A stretch of 47,828 bases of DNA from Methylotenera sp. (GCA_014378845.1 JACMNB010000062.1:1-47828); one strand, 5' to 3'; counted from the stretch's first letter, positions 7,658 through 16,854 are shown. The notes: a model not told the origin generated them from the sequence alone. Program-made: numbers and translations.

Positions 7658-8980
7658 TTAATGTGTGGGAATAGATTCTTGCGGTAATTTTTTTGGGTAA
7701 ACGCGAACTAATAAAATGCGCGGTCCAATCATTTTCTTTATAACCACATCAAAAGTGTTAAATTCAACGCGTTGACCTTCTTTTGGTAACTCGCCAAGCG
7801 CCCATAACACTAGACCTGCGATGGTATCAGCATCATCTGATGCTATATCAATGCCTAGCGTGCGCTCTAAGGTGTTGATTGGCAATGAGCCTTTGCCTAG
7901 CATTGAGCCATCGTCTAATTTTGTCCATTCAGTTTGCGATTGTCTGAATTCATCGCGAATATCGCCGACCAAAGCAGATAATAAGTTGTCTAGAGTTATG
8001 AACCCTAGCGGCGGCGCGTCTGCCAAACCAACCACGGTTAAGTGCGGCGCGCCTTTTTGTAGTTTTCTAAACAAGGCCATGGCATGGGTGTTGGGTGAAA
8101 CCAGCTCCACTGGCCTTGTCAAACTATCAATATCTACAAAATTTTCGTCTTTACGCAAGGCCACAAAAATGTCTTTAATGTGCACAATGCCAGTCGCAAT
8201 GCCCGCACTATTTAAGACAGGGTAACGGCTATAACGGTGCTGCAACACTCGGTTCATATTGTCTTCAAATGAGTCTTCTAGGTATAAAGCGGCCACTTCG
8301 TTAAACGGGTGCATTAAATCAGAAACCTCCAACTCTCTAAAATCGATTGCTTGCGCTAGCACTTTCCATTCATCGTTACTAAACTCATCACTGGCGCGCG
8401 AGCTACGCAAAATCAGCTTAAGCTCTTCGGATGAATAATGTGCGTCATGACCAGCTTTGGTTTTTAATTTTAATGCATCTATTACAATATTAGCGCTCTG
8501 ATTGAGTAACCAAATAGCAGGAAACATCAGCCAATAAAAAGCGTATAAAGCAGGCGCGGTCCAAATACCAACTCGTTCCGACATGCGAATTGCCAATGAT
8601 TTTGGTACTAATTCGCCCAGCACAATGTGCAAATAGGAAATGGTAAAAAAAGCAAAAATAAAAGCAATGCTGTGAATTAAGGCTTGGCTAGTGACGCCAA
8701 TGTGGCTTAAAAATGGTTCAATCAGTGCGGCAAAAGCCGGCTCACCAATCCAGCCAAGGCCAAGAGATGATAAGGTAATGCCGAGCTGGCAGGCCGATAA
8801 ATACGCGTCTAAACTGTTATGTACTTTAGCGAGTATGCGGCCACGCCAGCCCAAAGAGTTGGCAATAGTAAGCACGCGAGTGCTACGAAGTTTGACTAAG
8901 CTAAATTCTGCAGCTACAAAAAAACCATTCAGAAGTACTAATAAAAATGCAATAAAAACCAATAAAAAGTTACCAGTCAT
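7658..8980 (-). CDS. CNNM/CorC (HlyC/CorC-family) membrane transporter
   Basis: Member of the DUF21-CBS-CorC_HlyC family, tied to Mg2+/Co2+ homeostasis or resistance in studied relatives. Of 440 aa, the first ~190 form the DUF21 membrane domain (FLLVFIAFLLVLLNGFFVAAEFSLVKLRSTR, typical first helix and NGFFVAAEF motif). Two CBS motifs follow at about 205-330 (VSDLMHPFNEVAAL, YPVLNSAGIATGIVHIKDI), then the C-terminal CorC domain (DGSMLGKGSLPINTLER to FDVVIKKMIGPRILLVRV). The gene lies 4 bp after hda and upstream of the flavoprotein gene on the same strand, which suggests one transcript. Confidence 0.92.
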   Translation of the reverse strand: MTGNFLLVFIAFLLVLLNGFFVAAEFSLVKLRSTRVLTIANSLGWRGRILAKVHNSLDAYLSACQLGITLSSLGLGWIGEPAFAALIEPFLSHIGVTSQALIHSIAFIFAFFTISYLHIVLGELVPKSLAIRMSERVGIWTAPALYAFYWLMFPAIWLLNQSANIVIDALKLKTKAGHDAHYSSEELKLILRSSRASDEFSNDEWKVLAQAIDFRELEVSDLMHPFNEVAALYLEDSFEDNMNRVLQHRYSRYPVLNSAGIATGIVHIKDIFVALRKDENFVDIDSLTRPVELVSPNTHAMALFRKLQKGAPHLTVVGLADAPPLGFITLDNLLSALVGDIRDEFRQSQTEWTKLDDGSMLGKGSLPINTLERTLGIDIASDDADTIAGLVLWALGELPKEGQRVEFNTFDVVIKKMIGPRILLVRVYPKKLPQESIPTH

Positions 8981-8984
8981 GTAT

Positions 8985-9590
8985 TTAAAATTCTAAATTA
9001 AACTGCAATAGCTTTTTAAGCATCGGCACAGTGACAGGTTTTTTGCTAATAAGCGACCATTCATCAAGTGCATCAAGTGTTGTCATTAACGTGGGTAAAT
9101 CGCGGCGTAAATAGCGTAAACAATAATCAGTAACGTCATCGGGCAGTTTCATGCCGCGTTCTGCGGCGTGCTGTTTAAGCGCTTGCGCTTTTGCTTCGTC
9201 ATTGAGTGGATGCAATTGATACACCAAGCCCCAAGCCAAGCGGGTGGCTAAATCGTCGCGTAAACCCATTTGATTTGGCGCGTGTAAGCCTGCGACGATG
9301 AGCGTTTCACCCGCTTCTTTAAGCTGATTATATTCATTAAATAAGGCAATTTGCGCGTCGCTACCTAGCAAATGCACATCGTCTGCAATCCGCATGCCTA
9401 TTGCCTTGCAGGCCGATAGTAAATGGCTTTTTCCACACCCTTTTTCGCCCCACAAATAAATAAAATGCGATTGCGCAGCGTCATTCACTAATGCTTGCAA
9501 GCTCGCAATTGCCTCAGCGTTGCGGCCGACGACAAAGTTTTGCAGTGTGGGTGGCGCGGGCGGCTTAATATCAAGTAGGAGTTGTTTCAT
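8985..9590 (-). CDS. hda: DnaA regulatory inactivator Hda
   Basis: Short DnaA paralogue that, bound to the sliding clamp, stimulates hydrolysis of DnaA-ATP (RIDA). The 201-aa chain has a clamp-binding-like QLLLDI at residues 3-8, a Walker A WGEKGCGKSH at about 47-56 and a Walker-B-like MRIADDVHLL. The sensor/lid end reads RRDLPTLMTTLDALDEWS, with no DnaA DNA-binding domain after it. The order AI-2E-type permease then Hda, diverging from purM, is a usual betaproteobacterial arrangement. It is a little shorter than E. coli Hda (233). Confidence 0.9.
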   Translation of the reverse strand: MKQLLLDIKPPAPPTLQNFVVGRNAEAIASLQALVNDAAQSHFIYLWGEKGCGKSHLLSACKAIGMRIADDVHLLGSDAQIALFNEYNQLKEAGETLIVAGLHAPNQMGLRDDLATRLAWGLVYQLHPLNDEAKAQALKQHAAERGMKLPDDVTDYCLRYLRRDLPTLMTTLDALDEWSLISKKPVTVPMLKKLLQFNLEF

Positions 9591-9616
9591 GGTAATGATG
9601 AAGTATTTAAAACCAC

Positions 9617-10729
9617 TTACTTTAAATAGGTGTCGCTATGCAAATAGCTGCTTTTGATATGGCGTAAACCCACGGCAATGGCCGCGCTAACAGGCAATGC
9701 CAGCAGCACACCAGCAAAGCCAAATAATTGGCCGCCTGCCAATAAAGCAAAAATGACCACCACAGGATGCAAGCCAATGCGCTCGCCAACCAGTTTAGGT
9801 GTGAGTAGCGCGCTTTCTACAACTTGGCCAACACCAAACACGAGCAACACGGGTACGATTTGTGCTAACGAAGTGAATTGTAATGCAGCCATCAACAAGG
9901 CCAATAAAATACCTGTGGTGATACCCAAATACGGCACAAAGCCTAGCAGCCCAGCAACCAAGCCAATCGGCAAGGCCATGTTAAGGCCAACTAGCCATAG
10001 GCCAATCACGTAAAACGCACTCATGACGAGCATGACTGCAAGCTGGCCGCGCAAAAATTCGGCCAGCACTTGGTCAATTTCTTGGACAATTTGTGTCGTT
10101 TTGCCAATTAAATCGCGCGGAATAAGGTTGCCGATTTTTTGCATAAAAATATCCCAATCGCGCAGCAAATAAAACAGTACCACTGGCAGCAGCAAAATAT
10201 TAGCCAACAAGCCGATTAAGGCCATGCCGTGACTGCCCGCGCTGATGAGGACATCGCCAAATAGGCCGCCCGCAGTTTTCCAGTTTTTGGTGACAACTTC
10301 TTGAATTTGCGCAGGGTCAATATTAAGGCTGATGCCAAATCGCTTTTGCAGAAATGGCTCCAAAGTGGCGCGGATATTGGTGATGACGTCAGGCAGGCGT
10401 TGCGCCAGCAATTGCGATTCTTTTTGCAACAGCGGAATTAAAATCAGAATGAGCAAAGCCAAAATGCCAACAATTGCTAGCATCACCAGCACGGTGGCTA
10501 GCGTGCGACCAAGCTTGAACTTGCCAACGCTCCACAAACAAATTTTATCCACCAGCGGATCACAAATATAAGCCAAAATCGCCGCGATTAAAAACGGCGT
10601 GAGCACAGGCAACAGCAAGTAGAGCAGCGCTAAAAAAGCCGCAGTTAAAATCAGCCAGCGATTGTTAGCTAAAAAGTGCGTTGCTTGGGCGCTATTTTGC
10701 GGAATACTGTTTTTGGGGATATTGGTCAT
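9617..10729 (-). CDS. AI-2E family transporter (PerM-like permease)
   Basis: Polytopic inner-membrane protein of the AI-2 exporter / PerM family. The start at 10729 (MTNIPKNSIPQNSAQ) gives 370 aa with about eight membrane segments. Family markers are the N-terminal LPVLTPFLIAAILAYICDPLVD and, near the C-terminus, GLLGFVPYLGITTGILLA and ALLAGGQLFGFAGVLLALP. A coiled region with PDVITNIRATLEPFLQKRF lies between the N-terminal and central segments. The actual cargo cannot be read from sequence. It ends 26 bp before hda and diverges from purM with 62 bp between the starts. Confidence 0.88.
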   Translation of the reverse strand: MTNIPKNSIPQNSAQATHFLANNRWLILTAAFLALLYLLLPVLTPFLIAAILAYICDPLVDKICLWSVGKFKLGRTLATVLVMLAIVGILALLILILIPLLQKESQLLAQRLPDVITNIRATLEPFLQKRFGISLNIDPAQIQEVVTKNWKTAGGLFGDVLISAGSHGMALIGLLANILLLPVVLFYLLRDWDIFMQKIGNLIPRDLIGKTTQIVQEIDQVLAEFLRGQLAVMLVMSAFYVIGLWLVGLNMALPIGLVAGLLGFVPYLGITTGILLALLMAALQFTSLAQIVPVLLVFGVGQVVESALLTPKLVGERIGLHPVVVIFALLAGGQLFGFAGVLLALPVSAAIAVGLRHIKSSYLHSDTYLK

Positions 10730-10791
10730 ATGAGTTAAAATTATACTTAACTTAATCAACCTTAACGCAATAAATTGAATCGAGAACCGTT

Positions 10792-11856
10792 TTGGCAATA
10801 AATGACCCTAAAAAAGATAGTACCGCAAAAGAAAGCATCAGCTATCGCGACGCGGGCGTGGATATGGAAGCGGGCGATGCGCTGGTTGAGCAAATTAAGC
10901 CTTACGCCAAGCGCACCATGCGCCCTGAAGTGCTGGCGGGCATCGGTGGCTTTGGTTCACTGTTTGAAATGCCGAAAAAATTTAAAAATCCGGTGCTGGT
11001 TTCTGGCACTGATGGTGTTGGCACCAAATTAAAATTGGCGTTCGAGCTTAATAAGCACGATACCGTCGGCATTGATTTAGTCGCCATGAGCGTCAACGAC
11101 ATTTTAGTACAAGGCGCTGAGCCGCTATTTTTCCTCGACTATTTTGCTTGCGGTAAGTTAGAAGTTGGCACGGCAGCCGCCGTGATTAAGAGCATTGCCG
11201 AAGGCTGCGAGCAATCGGGTTGCGCGCTTGTTGGCGGTGAAACTGCTGAGATGCCCGGCATGTACCCGGCCGGCGAGTACGATTTAGCGGGCTTTGCTGT
11301 AGGTTGCGTGGATAAAGAAAAAATCATTAATGGTTTGAGTATTTCCGCTGGCGACGTAGTGCTGGGCTTGGCTTCTAGCGGCGCACATTCCAATGGTTAT
11401 TCGCTGATTCGCAAATTAATTGCGAATTCGGGCATTGATTTTGAAAGTGATTTTCATGGAAGAAAATTTAAAGACGTGGTGATGGCGCCGACTAAAATTT
11501 ATGTAAAATCATTGCTTAAATTAATTGATGCGCTGCCTGTAAAAGGTATGGCGCACATTACTGGTGGCGGCATTACCGAGAATATTCCGCGCGTGTTGCC
11601 AGCAGGCTTAACGGCGGAAATTGACGGTAAAAGTTGGGAATTGCCACCATTATTTAAATGGCTGCAAGCTCAAGGCAATATTACGCATAGCGAGCTATAC
11701 AAAACCTTTAATTGCGGTATTGGCATGGCAGTCATTGTGGCGCAACAACATGCGGCGCAGGCAATCGCCTTGTTGCAAGCCAATGGTGAAACCGTGTTTG
11801 AAATTGGCAACATTCGCGCGCAAATGGCGGGCGAAGCGCCCACTATTGTCGTGTAA
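10792..11856 (+). CDS. purM: Phosphoribosylformylglycinamidine cyclo-ligase (AIR synthetase)
   Basis: Fifth step of purine synthesis, ATP-dependent ring closure of FGAM to AIR. The N-terminal block [19 protein letters not shown], then [17 protein letters not shown] (phosphate/ATP binding), [28 protein letters not shown] and [13 protein letters not shown] are all present over 354 aa, the family length. The only start that keeps the SYRDAGVD block is TTG at 10792; the first in-frame ATG at 10861 lies inside it. A weak TTG start suggests modest translation. purN, often next to purM, is absent here; DUF3108 genes follow. Confidence 0.93.
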   Translation: MAINDPKKDSTAKESISYRDAGVDMEAGDALVEQIKPYAKRTMRPEVLAGIGGFGSLFEMPKKFKNPVLVSGTDGVGTKLKLAFELNKHDTVGIDLVAMSVNDILVQGAEPLFFLDYFACGKLEVGTAAAVIKSIAEGCEQSGCALVGGETAEMPGMYPAGEYDLAGFAVGCVDKEKIINGLSISAGDVVLGLASSGAHSNGYSLIRKLIANSGIDFESDFHGRKFKDVVMAPTKIYVKSLLKLIDALPVKGMAHITGGGITENIPRVLPAGLTAEIDGKSWELPPLFKWLQAQGNITHSELYKTFNCGIGMAVIVAQQHAAQAIALLQANGETVFEIGNIRAQMAGEAPTIVV

Positions 11857-11916
11857 CGCGACAACGCATTGCTTGCAAAAGCGTTAAATGGTCGTATTTA
11901 GTGTTGAAGGAATAGG

Positions 11917-12642
11917 ATGTTAAGACTAAAACAACTGCTTGTTTTTGTGCTTTTACTCAATATAAGCGCGGCTTATGCGCTGCCCAAAAGTGTGCAATTA
12001 GAATACGACGTTGCGCGCGATGGCAAATTGTTCGCCCGCGTAAAAGAAAGCTTTACGCAAAATGGCAAGCAATATCATGTGCAATCGATTACCAAGGGCG
12101 TGGGTATTTATGCATTATTGGGCGAGCGCAATCTTACTAGCACTGGCGCGGTTACCAACACAGGCTTAAAACCAAGTCAATTTGAACTACGTCAAGGTAA
12201 AAATGACAGTAAAACTTTAATCGCAGATTTTGATTGGGCCAACAACACGCTGACCATGCAAAAAAAGGATGAAAAGCTGACTGAGAAGCTACAGGCTGGC
12301 ACGCAAGATTTGGCCAGCTACGCGTATCAATTTATGTTTAGTCTGCCCCAAAAAAATGAAAATCAGTCTGATGATATTGAAGTTGTTTTGACTACTGGCA
12401 AAAAACTGAATACTTATCAATACAAAGTGGTAGCGCGCGGCATCAAAACTGAAGTTGGCAATACTAGTTATAAAACCTTGCAATTATCTAACCAGGCCGA
12501 AATAGATAAAACTAAAACTGGCCAAGAGAAAAAGCAGCTTTGGTTGGCGCAAGACCAATTTTACCTACCCGTGCGCTATGAGCAAACCGATGACAACGGG
12601 AATACCTACGTGCAAACCCTCACGAAAATTCATGTGGAATAA
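11917..12642 (+). CDS. DUF3108 domain protein, secreted (first of a tandem pair)
   Basis: A 241-aa protein of the DUF3108 family with a clear signal peptide (MLRLKQLLVFVLLLNISAAYA-LP), hence periplasmic or outer-membrane associated. A beta-rich domain follows, with LEYDVARDGKLFARVKESF, GLKPSQFELRQG, LASYAYQFMFSLP and KKQLWLAQDQFYLPVRYEQTD. No catalytic residues are recognisable and the function is unknown. An AAGGAATAGG ribosome site precedes the ATG. It overlaps the next gene by 11 bp, and the next gene's second half is clearly paralogous. Confidence 0.85.
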   Translation: MLRLKQLLVFVLLLNISAAYALPKSVQLEYDVARDGKLFARVKESFTQNGKQYHVQSITKGVGIYALLGERNLTSTGAVTNTGLKPSQFELRQGKNDSKTLIADFDWANNTLTMQKKDEKLTEKLQAGTQDLASYAYQFMFSLPQKNENQSDDIEVVLTTGKKLNTYQYKVVARGIKTEVGNTSYKTLQLSNQAEIDKTKTGQEKKQLWLAQDQFYLPVRYEQTDDNGNTYVQTLTKIHVE

Positions 12643-13822
12643 ACGCCTCGCTTTACTGTTAGAACCTAGTTACAAAAGGTTTGGCATTGCTTTGTGCGCT
12701 TCGGCGCTACTGCACTTGATTTTGGTAGGAAAGTTTTATGGATTATTGTTGCCAGACAATAAACCCGCGCTACACACCATAGAAGCGCGTTTGCAATTGC
12801 CAAAACCTACAGCAAAGCCTGCTCCTTTGCCTGCAAAGCCGCCAAAGCATGAGAAATTGGCTAAAGCCAAGCCGGTAAAAACACTTAAGCCCGCTCGGCC
12901 TAAGCCAACCAAACCTGAGCCAATCGAACCTGAACTAATAACACCTGAGCTAATAACACCTAAGCCAAGCGAACCGTCACCAGTTGAAAGCGCCGCAGCA
13001 ACGGCGGAATCTAGTCCAGTAGACTTAACAGCACCAAACCAGTCTGAACCTTCTGCAACAGCTGGTACATCCAATGACATTAGCGACCCAAACCCTAAGT
13101 CTGCCGATGTACCTGTAGAAGCTCAGGGTGAGCAAGCGCCGCTTCACAAAAGTGCCTATCAATTTGTTGAGACAACTTTTAAAGTGAGCACGGAAATTGG
13201 CGGCAGCTCGCAAGGTACAGCCACCATGACTTACAATTTGCTAGATGGCACACACTACCAAATTAATAGTGTGGCAAAAGCACGCGGATTAGCAGCTTTG
13301 GTGCTGTCAGAGCTGGTGCAAACCAGCGAAGGCGTGCTGACTGATACTGGCTTACAGCCCAATAAATTTACCTACAATTATGGCGATAAAGCCAGCAAAA
13401 GCCGCTTGGCAACGTTTAATTGGCAAACTAAGACCGTTAATCTGCAAACGGCCAAAGGACTACAAACAGACGTTTTGCCAATAGATACACAAGATTTACT
13501 GAGCTTTATGTATCAATTTATGTTTGTGCCACCTCTAGAAAAAATGCACATCAATGTCGTCAATGGAAAAAGTTTGCGCACCTATGACTATAGTTTTGAG
13601 GGCGAAGAAACCCCCACTTTACCTATCGGCGAGGTTAAAACGGTGCATATTCAGCATAGCAACGCCGATACCGAAGACAAAATAGACTTATGGCTAGCGG
13701 TCGATTACCAATATTTACCTGTTAAAATCTTAAAAATTGACAAAAACGGTAAGATTTATGAATTTACTGCGGTTAATTTAAAAACTACACCTGATGTGCC
13801 AGCCCCGCCAATCAATTATTAA
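12632..13822 (+). CDS. DUF3108 domain protein, membrane-anchored with Pro-rich linker (second of a tandem pair)
   Basis: 396 aa from the ATG at 12632, which overlaps the stop of the first DUF3108 gene. One N-terminal membrane segment (FGIALCASALLHLILVGKFYGLLL) precedes a Pro/Lys/Glu-rich stretch of about 130 residues (KPTAKPAPLPAKPPKH; ELITP repeated at 12929-12958). This resembles the TonB-like layout. The C-terminal ~200 residues are DUF3108: GLAALVLSELVQTSEGVLTD, GLQPNKFTYNYGD, LLSFMYQFMFVPP and DLWLAVDYQYLPVKI. Membrane anchor plus rigid linker would place the domain across the periplasm; that is inference and the function is unknown. Confidence 0.82.
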   Translation: MWNKRLALLLEPSYKRFGIALCASALLHLILVGKFYGLLLPDNKPALHTIEARLQLPKPTAKPAPLPAKPPKHEKLAKAKPVKTLKPARPKPTKPEPIEPELITPELITPKPSEPSPVESAAATAESSPVDLTAPNQSEPSATAGTSNDISDPNPKSADVPVEAQGEQAPLHKSAYQFVETTFKVSTEIGGSSQGTATMTYNLLDGTHYQINSVAKARGLAALVLSELVQTSEGVLTDTGLQPNKFTYNYGDKASKSRLATFNWQTKTVNLQTAKGLQTDVLPIDTQDLLSFMYQFMFVPPLEKMHINVVNGKSLRTYDYSFEGEETPTLPIGEVKTVHIQHSNADTEDKIDLWLAVDYQYLPVKILKIDKNGKIYEFTAVNLKTTPDVPAPPINY

Positions 13823-13850
13823 GCTAGATTTTTAGATATTTAAGTACAAC

Positions 13851-15329
13851 ATGACCCCAAACCTACTGCGCCAAGCGGCGATGCTACTCACCAATCTGCT
13901 AGATTTTAATAGCCCAGCCGATGCTAAGTTAGGTGAGTTTTTTCGCAATAATCGCGAGCTTGGCACCAAAGATCGCGCCTTTGTGGCCGAAAGTGTGTAT
14001 GGCGTATTGCGCCGTCTGCGTTATTTAAGCGCTGTTACCGCCAATGAGGCTGGCGACCCAGACGATGCGCGTAAACTTATTTTGGCGTGGTTACTGCGCG
14101 TTCAAGGCAAAAGTATTCGCGAACTAGAACCTATTTTAAACGAGCAGCAAACCGAATGGGCGCAAGCGATTAAAGCCAAATCGACCGAAAACTTGCCCCT
14201 AGCCGTGCAAGCCGATGTGCGCGACTGGTTGTGGGACAAGCTCGTCGCGCAATATGGCGAGCAAGAAGCCTTAACCATTTGCCGCAGTATGTTCAATCAA
14301 GCGAGTTTAGATTTGCGCGTAAACACCATTAAAGGTAATCGCGAAGAAGTGCTGGCGCGCATGTTGGCCGAGAATACAGTTAAAGATAACGTGATTGAAG
14401 TGACGCCGCATTCGCCAACTGGCATTCGCATGGCGGCTCGCCTCAACATCAGTAAACACGTGCTATTTGAGGCAGGTAAGATTGAAGTGCAAGACGAAGG
14501 CAGCCAATTATTGGCCTATTTAGTGGCGCCTAAACGCGGCCAAATGGTGGCAGATTTTTGCGCTGGCGCGGGTGGAAAAACACTGGCAATTGGCGCATTA
14601 ATGAAAAATACAGGCAGGCTGTACGCGTTTGATATTTCAGAAAAACGTTTGATGAATTTGGGCAAACGCCTTAAACGCAGTGGCTTATCAAACTTGCACG
14701 CGCAAGTTATCACATCTGAAACCGACCCAAAACTTAAGCGCTTAAACGGCAAGTTTGACCGCGTGTTGGTCGATGCGCCTTGTAGCGGTTTTGGCACCTT
14801 GCGCCGCAACCCCGATTTAAAATGGCGCTTTGAAGCGACTGATATTGCCGAGCTAAATGTTAAGCAAACCGCTATTTTAGCGCGTGCTGCAAAGCTAACC
14901 AAAGCTGGCGGGCGCCTGATCTACGCCACTTGCAGCCTGTTAAGTGATGAAAACGAAAGCATTGCAGAAGCATTTTTAGGCTCGAACTCTGAGTTTAGTT
15001 TAGTGCCTACCAATGAAGTGTTGGCGCAGCAAAAAATTAAAGTGGATACAGGCAAATACTTAAAATTGCTGCCACATTTGCACGGCACCGATGGTTTTTT
15101 TGCGGCGGTATTTGAGCGTAAGGCTGAAGTGGTTAAACCTAATGAAGATAAAGCAGAGTCTGCTAAAGAGTTGGCCGTTGAGAAAGGTGAAGCGAAACCA
15201 ACCGCTAAAAAAGCGGCTGCAAAGCCTCAGGTCGTAAAGGAAAAAATTGTAAAAGAAGCGGTAATTAAGGAAAAGACGGTTAAGGCTAAAAAACCAAAAG
15301 TAGCAAAACCTAAAGCCGCAAAAGTGTAA
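13851..15329 (+). CDS. RsmB/NOP-family RNA (cytosine-5) methyltransferase with Lys/Ala-rich tail
   Basis: SAM-dependent m5C methylase of the RsmB/NSUN type, probably acting on 16S rRNA. A helical N-terminal NusB-like region covers about 1-150. The SAM motif VADFCAGAGGKTLAIGALM, RVLVDAPCSGFGTLRRNPDLKWR and YATCSLLSDENE follow, providing the two family cysteines (PCS and TCS). The conserved core ends at about residue 425. The last ~65 residues are a low-complexity Lys/Ala/Val tail (TAKKAAAKPQVVKEK...) resembling bacterial histone-like tails and probably binding RNA or DNA non-specifically; the topA product has a similar tail. Confidence 0.88.
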   Translation: MTPNLLRQAAMLLTNLLDFNSPADAKLGEFFRNNRELGTKDRAFVAESVYGVLRRLRYLSAVTANEAGDPDDARKLILAWLLRVQGKSIRELEPILNEQQTEWAQAIKAKSTENLPLAVQADVRDWLWDKLVAQYGEQEALTICRSMFNQASLDLRVNTIKGNREEVLARMLAENTVKDNVIEVTPHSPTGIRMAARLNISKHVLFEAGKIEVQDEGSQLLAYLVAPKRGQMVADFCAGAGGKTLAIGALMKNTGRLYAFDISEKRLMNLGKRLKRSGLSNLHAQVITSETDPKLKRLNGKFDRVLVDAPCSGFGTLRRNPDLKWRFEATDIAELNVKQTAILARAAKLTKAGGRLIYATCSLLSDENESIAEAFLGSNSEFSLVPTNEVLAQQKIKVDTGKYLKLLPHLHGTDGFFAAVFERKAEVVKPNEDKAESAKELAVEKGEAKPTAKKAAAKPQVVKEKIVKEAVIKEKTVKAKKPKVAKPKAAKV

Positions 15330-15340
15330 ATTATAAATGC

Positions 15341-15368
15341 TGTCATACCAGCGGAGGCTGGTATCCAG
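15341..15368. repeat. REP-like palindromic repeat with compensated stem variant
   Basis: TGTCATACCAGC-GGAG-GCTGGTATCCAG. Compared with the 5676 copy, the stem pair T-A became A-T on both sides and the loop is GGAG. Its inverse partner is at 15462-15489, 93 bp away. Confidence 0.88.
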
Positions 15369-15461
15369 TCAGCTAGCAACGCGCTGTGAGTAGCCTGAGT
15401 GAACGATGCTTTAGCTTTATGTTTTTATTCACTAATAAATATTTGTGAATGTGTCGCCTGC

Positions 15462-15489
15462 CTGGATTCCAGCCTCCGCTGGAATGACG
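15462..15489. repeat. REP-like palindromic repeat (inverse partner of 15341-15368)
   Basis: CTGGATTCCAGC-CTCC-GCTGGAATGACG, inverse orientation, with the same loop variant as its neighbour. The pair fills most of the 238-bp gap between the RNA methylase and the symporter genes; nothing else is evident there. Confidence 0.88.
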
Positions 15490-15567
15490 AGTTGAGCGGT
15501 TTTTAGCTTAAAACGGCATTCGTGCAAAGGTCTCATGTAAAAGTTTATATTATATAAAGGATTCGCC

Positions 15568-16797
15568 ATGAAACTGCCCAGCCTTAATATTCAAATCTTA
15601 CTCGGCGCAATTGTTGGCGTATTAGGCGGCCTATCGCTGCATCAATTGGGCGCAGACAATGCCGCCACACAAAACAGCCTCTACTTTGCAGGCATCATTG
15701 GTACGCTGTTTATCGATTTGCTCAAAATGATTCTAATTCCGCTGGTATTTTGCAGCATTGCGGTGGGTATTGCTAATTTGCGTCAACACCAGCAAATGCA
15801 CCGTGTGTGGACAACTACGCTATTGTTTTTTGTGAGCAGCATGGCTATTGCCATTGTGCTGGGCATGGCCGCTAGCCTATATTTTAAACCAGGTAGCGGC
15901 TTAAGTTTGCCAATGTTTCAAGATGCCATGCAACATTTTTCAGCCAAACAAATGGCACCAGCCGAGTTTGCCACGCAATTTTTGCACAGCATTTTTGTTA
16001 ATCCTTTCAAGGCCTTAAGTGAAGGTAATGTGCTGGCGGTGGTGATTTTTGCGCTGTTTTTAGGTATTGCTTTGGTGATGGGCGGCGCGCGTTACCAAAA
16101 TATCTTAAGCCTGTTGCAAGAAGGCCTAGAAATCACCATGCGCATTGTCGGTTGGGTGATGCGCCTAGCGCCTTACGGCATTGCCGCGCTGCTGGTTAAG
16201 CTAGTGGCTACGCAAGATGCCGCGATGCTGGGTACTTTGCTTAAGTTTGTAGCGGTGGTGGTTGGCACCACTTTGCTACACGGCGTGATTATTTTGCCGC
16301 TGATTTTGTATCTATTTACAGGCAAAAGCCCGCTGTGGTTTTGGCAGGGCGCCCGCGAGGCACTCATCACCGCGTTTGCGACTAGCTCTAGCAGCGCTAC
16401 ATTGCCAGTGACTTTGCGCTGCGTCACACAGCATTTGCACGTTAAACCACAAATAGCGGGCTTTGTAGTGCCACTGGGCGCAACCATTAACATGGACGGC
16501 ACGGCTTTGTATGAGGCTGCCGCCGCACTATTTATTGCCAATTTGGCAGGTGTCGAGCTAAGTTTTGCGCAGCAACTCATCGTATTTTTCACCGCCATGA
16601 TAGCCGCCATTGGCGCGCCAGGCATACCCAGCGCGGGCATGGTAACGATGGTGATGGTGCTACAATCGGTGGGCTTGCCGGCTGAAGCTATTGCGATTTT
16701 GTTGCCGATTGATAGGCTCCTTGATACGCTGCGCACCACTGTAAATGTGCAGGGTGATATGATTGGTAGTTTGGTTGTGCAGAAGCTAGTTAAATAA
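15568..16797 (+). CDS. Dicarboxylate/amino acid:cation symporter (DAACS family)
   Basis: Inner-membrane secondary transporter of the GltP/DctA family taking up glutamate, aspartate or C4-dicarboxylates with H+ or Na+. Over 409 aa it shows the Ser-rich re-entrant loop FATSSSSATLPVTLRCV, the TM7 motif GATINMDGTALYEAAAALFIA and a second hairpin GAPGIPSAGMVTMVMVLQSVGLP. The PIDRLLDTLRTTVNVQGD segment has the substrate-binding Asp and Arg region of TM8. The exact substrate cannot be decided. An AAAGGA site lies just upstream of the ATG. A hairpin with a T-run follows 22 bp after the stop. Confidence 0.92.
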   Translation: MKLPSLNIQILLGAIVGVLGGLSLHQLGADNAATQNSLYFAGIIGTLFIDLLKMILIPLVFCSIAVGIANLRQHQQMHRVWTTTLLFFVSSMAIAIVLGMAASLYFKPGSGLSLPMFQDAMQHFSAKQMAPAEFATQFLHSIFVNPFKALSEGNVLAVVIFALFLGIALVMGGARYQNILSLLQEGLEITMRIVGWVMRLAPYGIAALLVKLVATQDAAMLGTLLKFVAVVVGTTLLHGVIILPLILYLFTGKSPLWFWQGAREALITAFATSSSSATLPVTLRCVTQHLHVKPQIAGFVVPLGATINMDGTALYEAAAALFIANLAGVELSFAQQLIVFFTAMIAAIGAPGIPSAGMVTMVMVLQSVGLPAEAIAILLPIDRLLDTLRTTVNVQGDMIGSLVVQKLVK

Positions 16798-16819
16798 AGC
16801 GTTATTCATAAACCTTTGT

Positions 16820-16854
16820 CGTCATTCCCGCGTGCGCGGGAATGACGGTTTTTT
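16820..16854 (+). terminator. REP-type palindrome with T-run after the symporter gene
   Basis: Near-perfect palindrome CGTCATTCCCGCG / CGCGGGAATGACG with a short loop (16820-16847), followed by G and six T (16849-16854). It has the layout of an intrinsic terminator for the symporter gene and is also a member of a common CGTCATTCCCGCG repeat family. Confidence 0.75.

Noticed and set aside
12736-13080. Gly/Ser/Val-rich open frame on the minus strand
   Set aside because: It is the complement of the Pro/Lys/Glu-rich linker of the second DUF3108 gene; low-complexity shadow.
16173-16739. 188-codon open frame on the minus strand inside the symporter gene
   Set aside because: It is antisense to a well-conserved membrane protein and its composition mirrors that gene.
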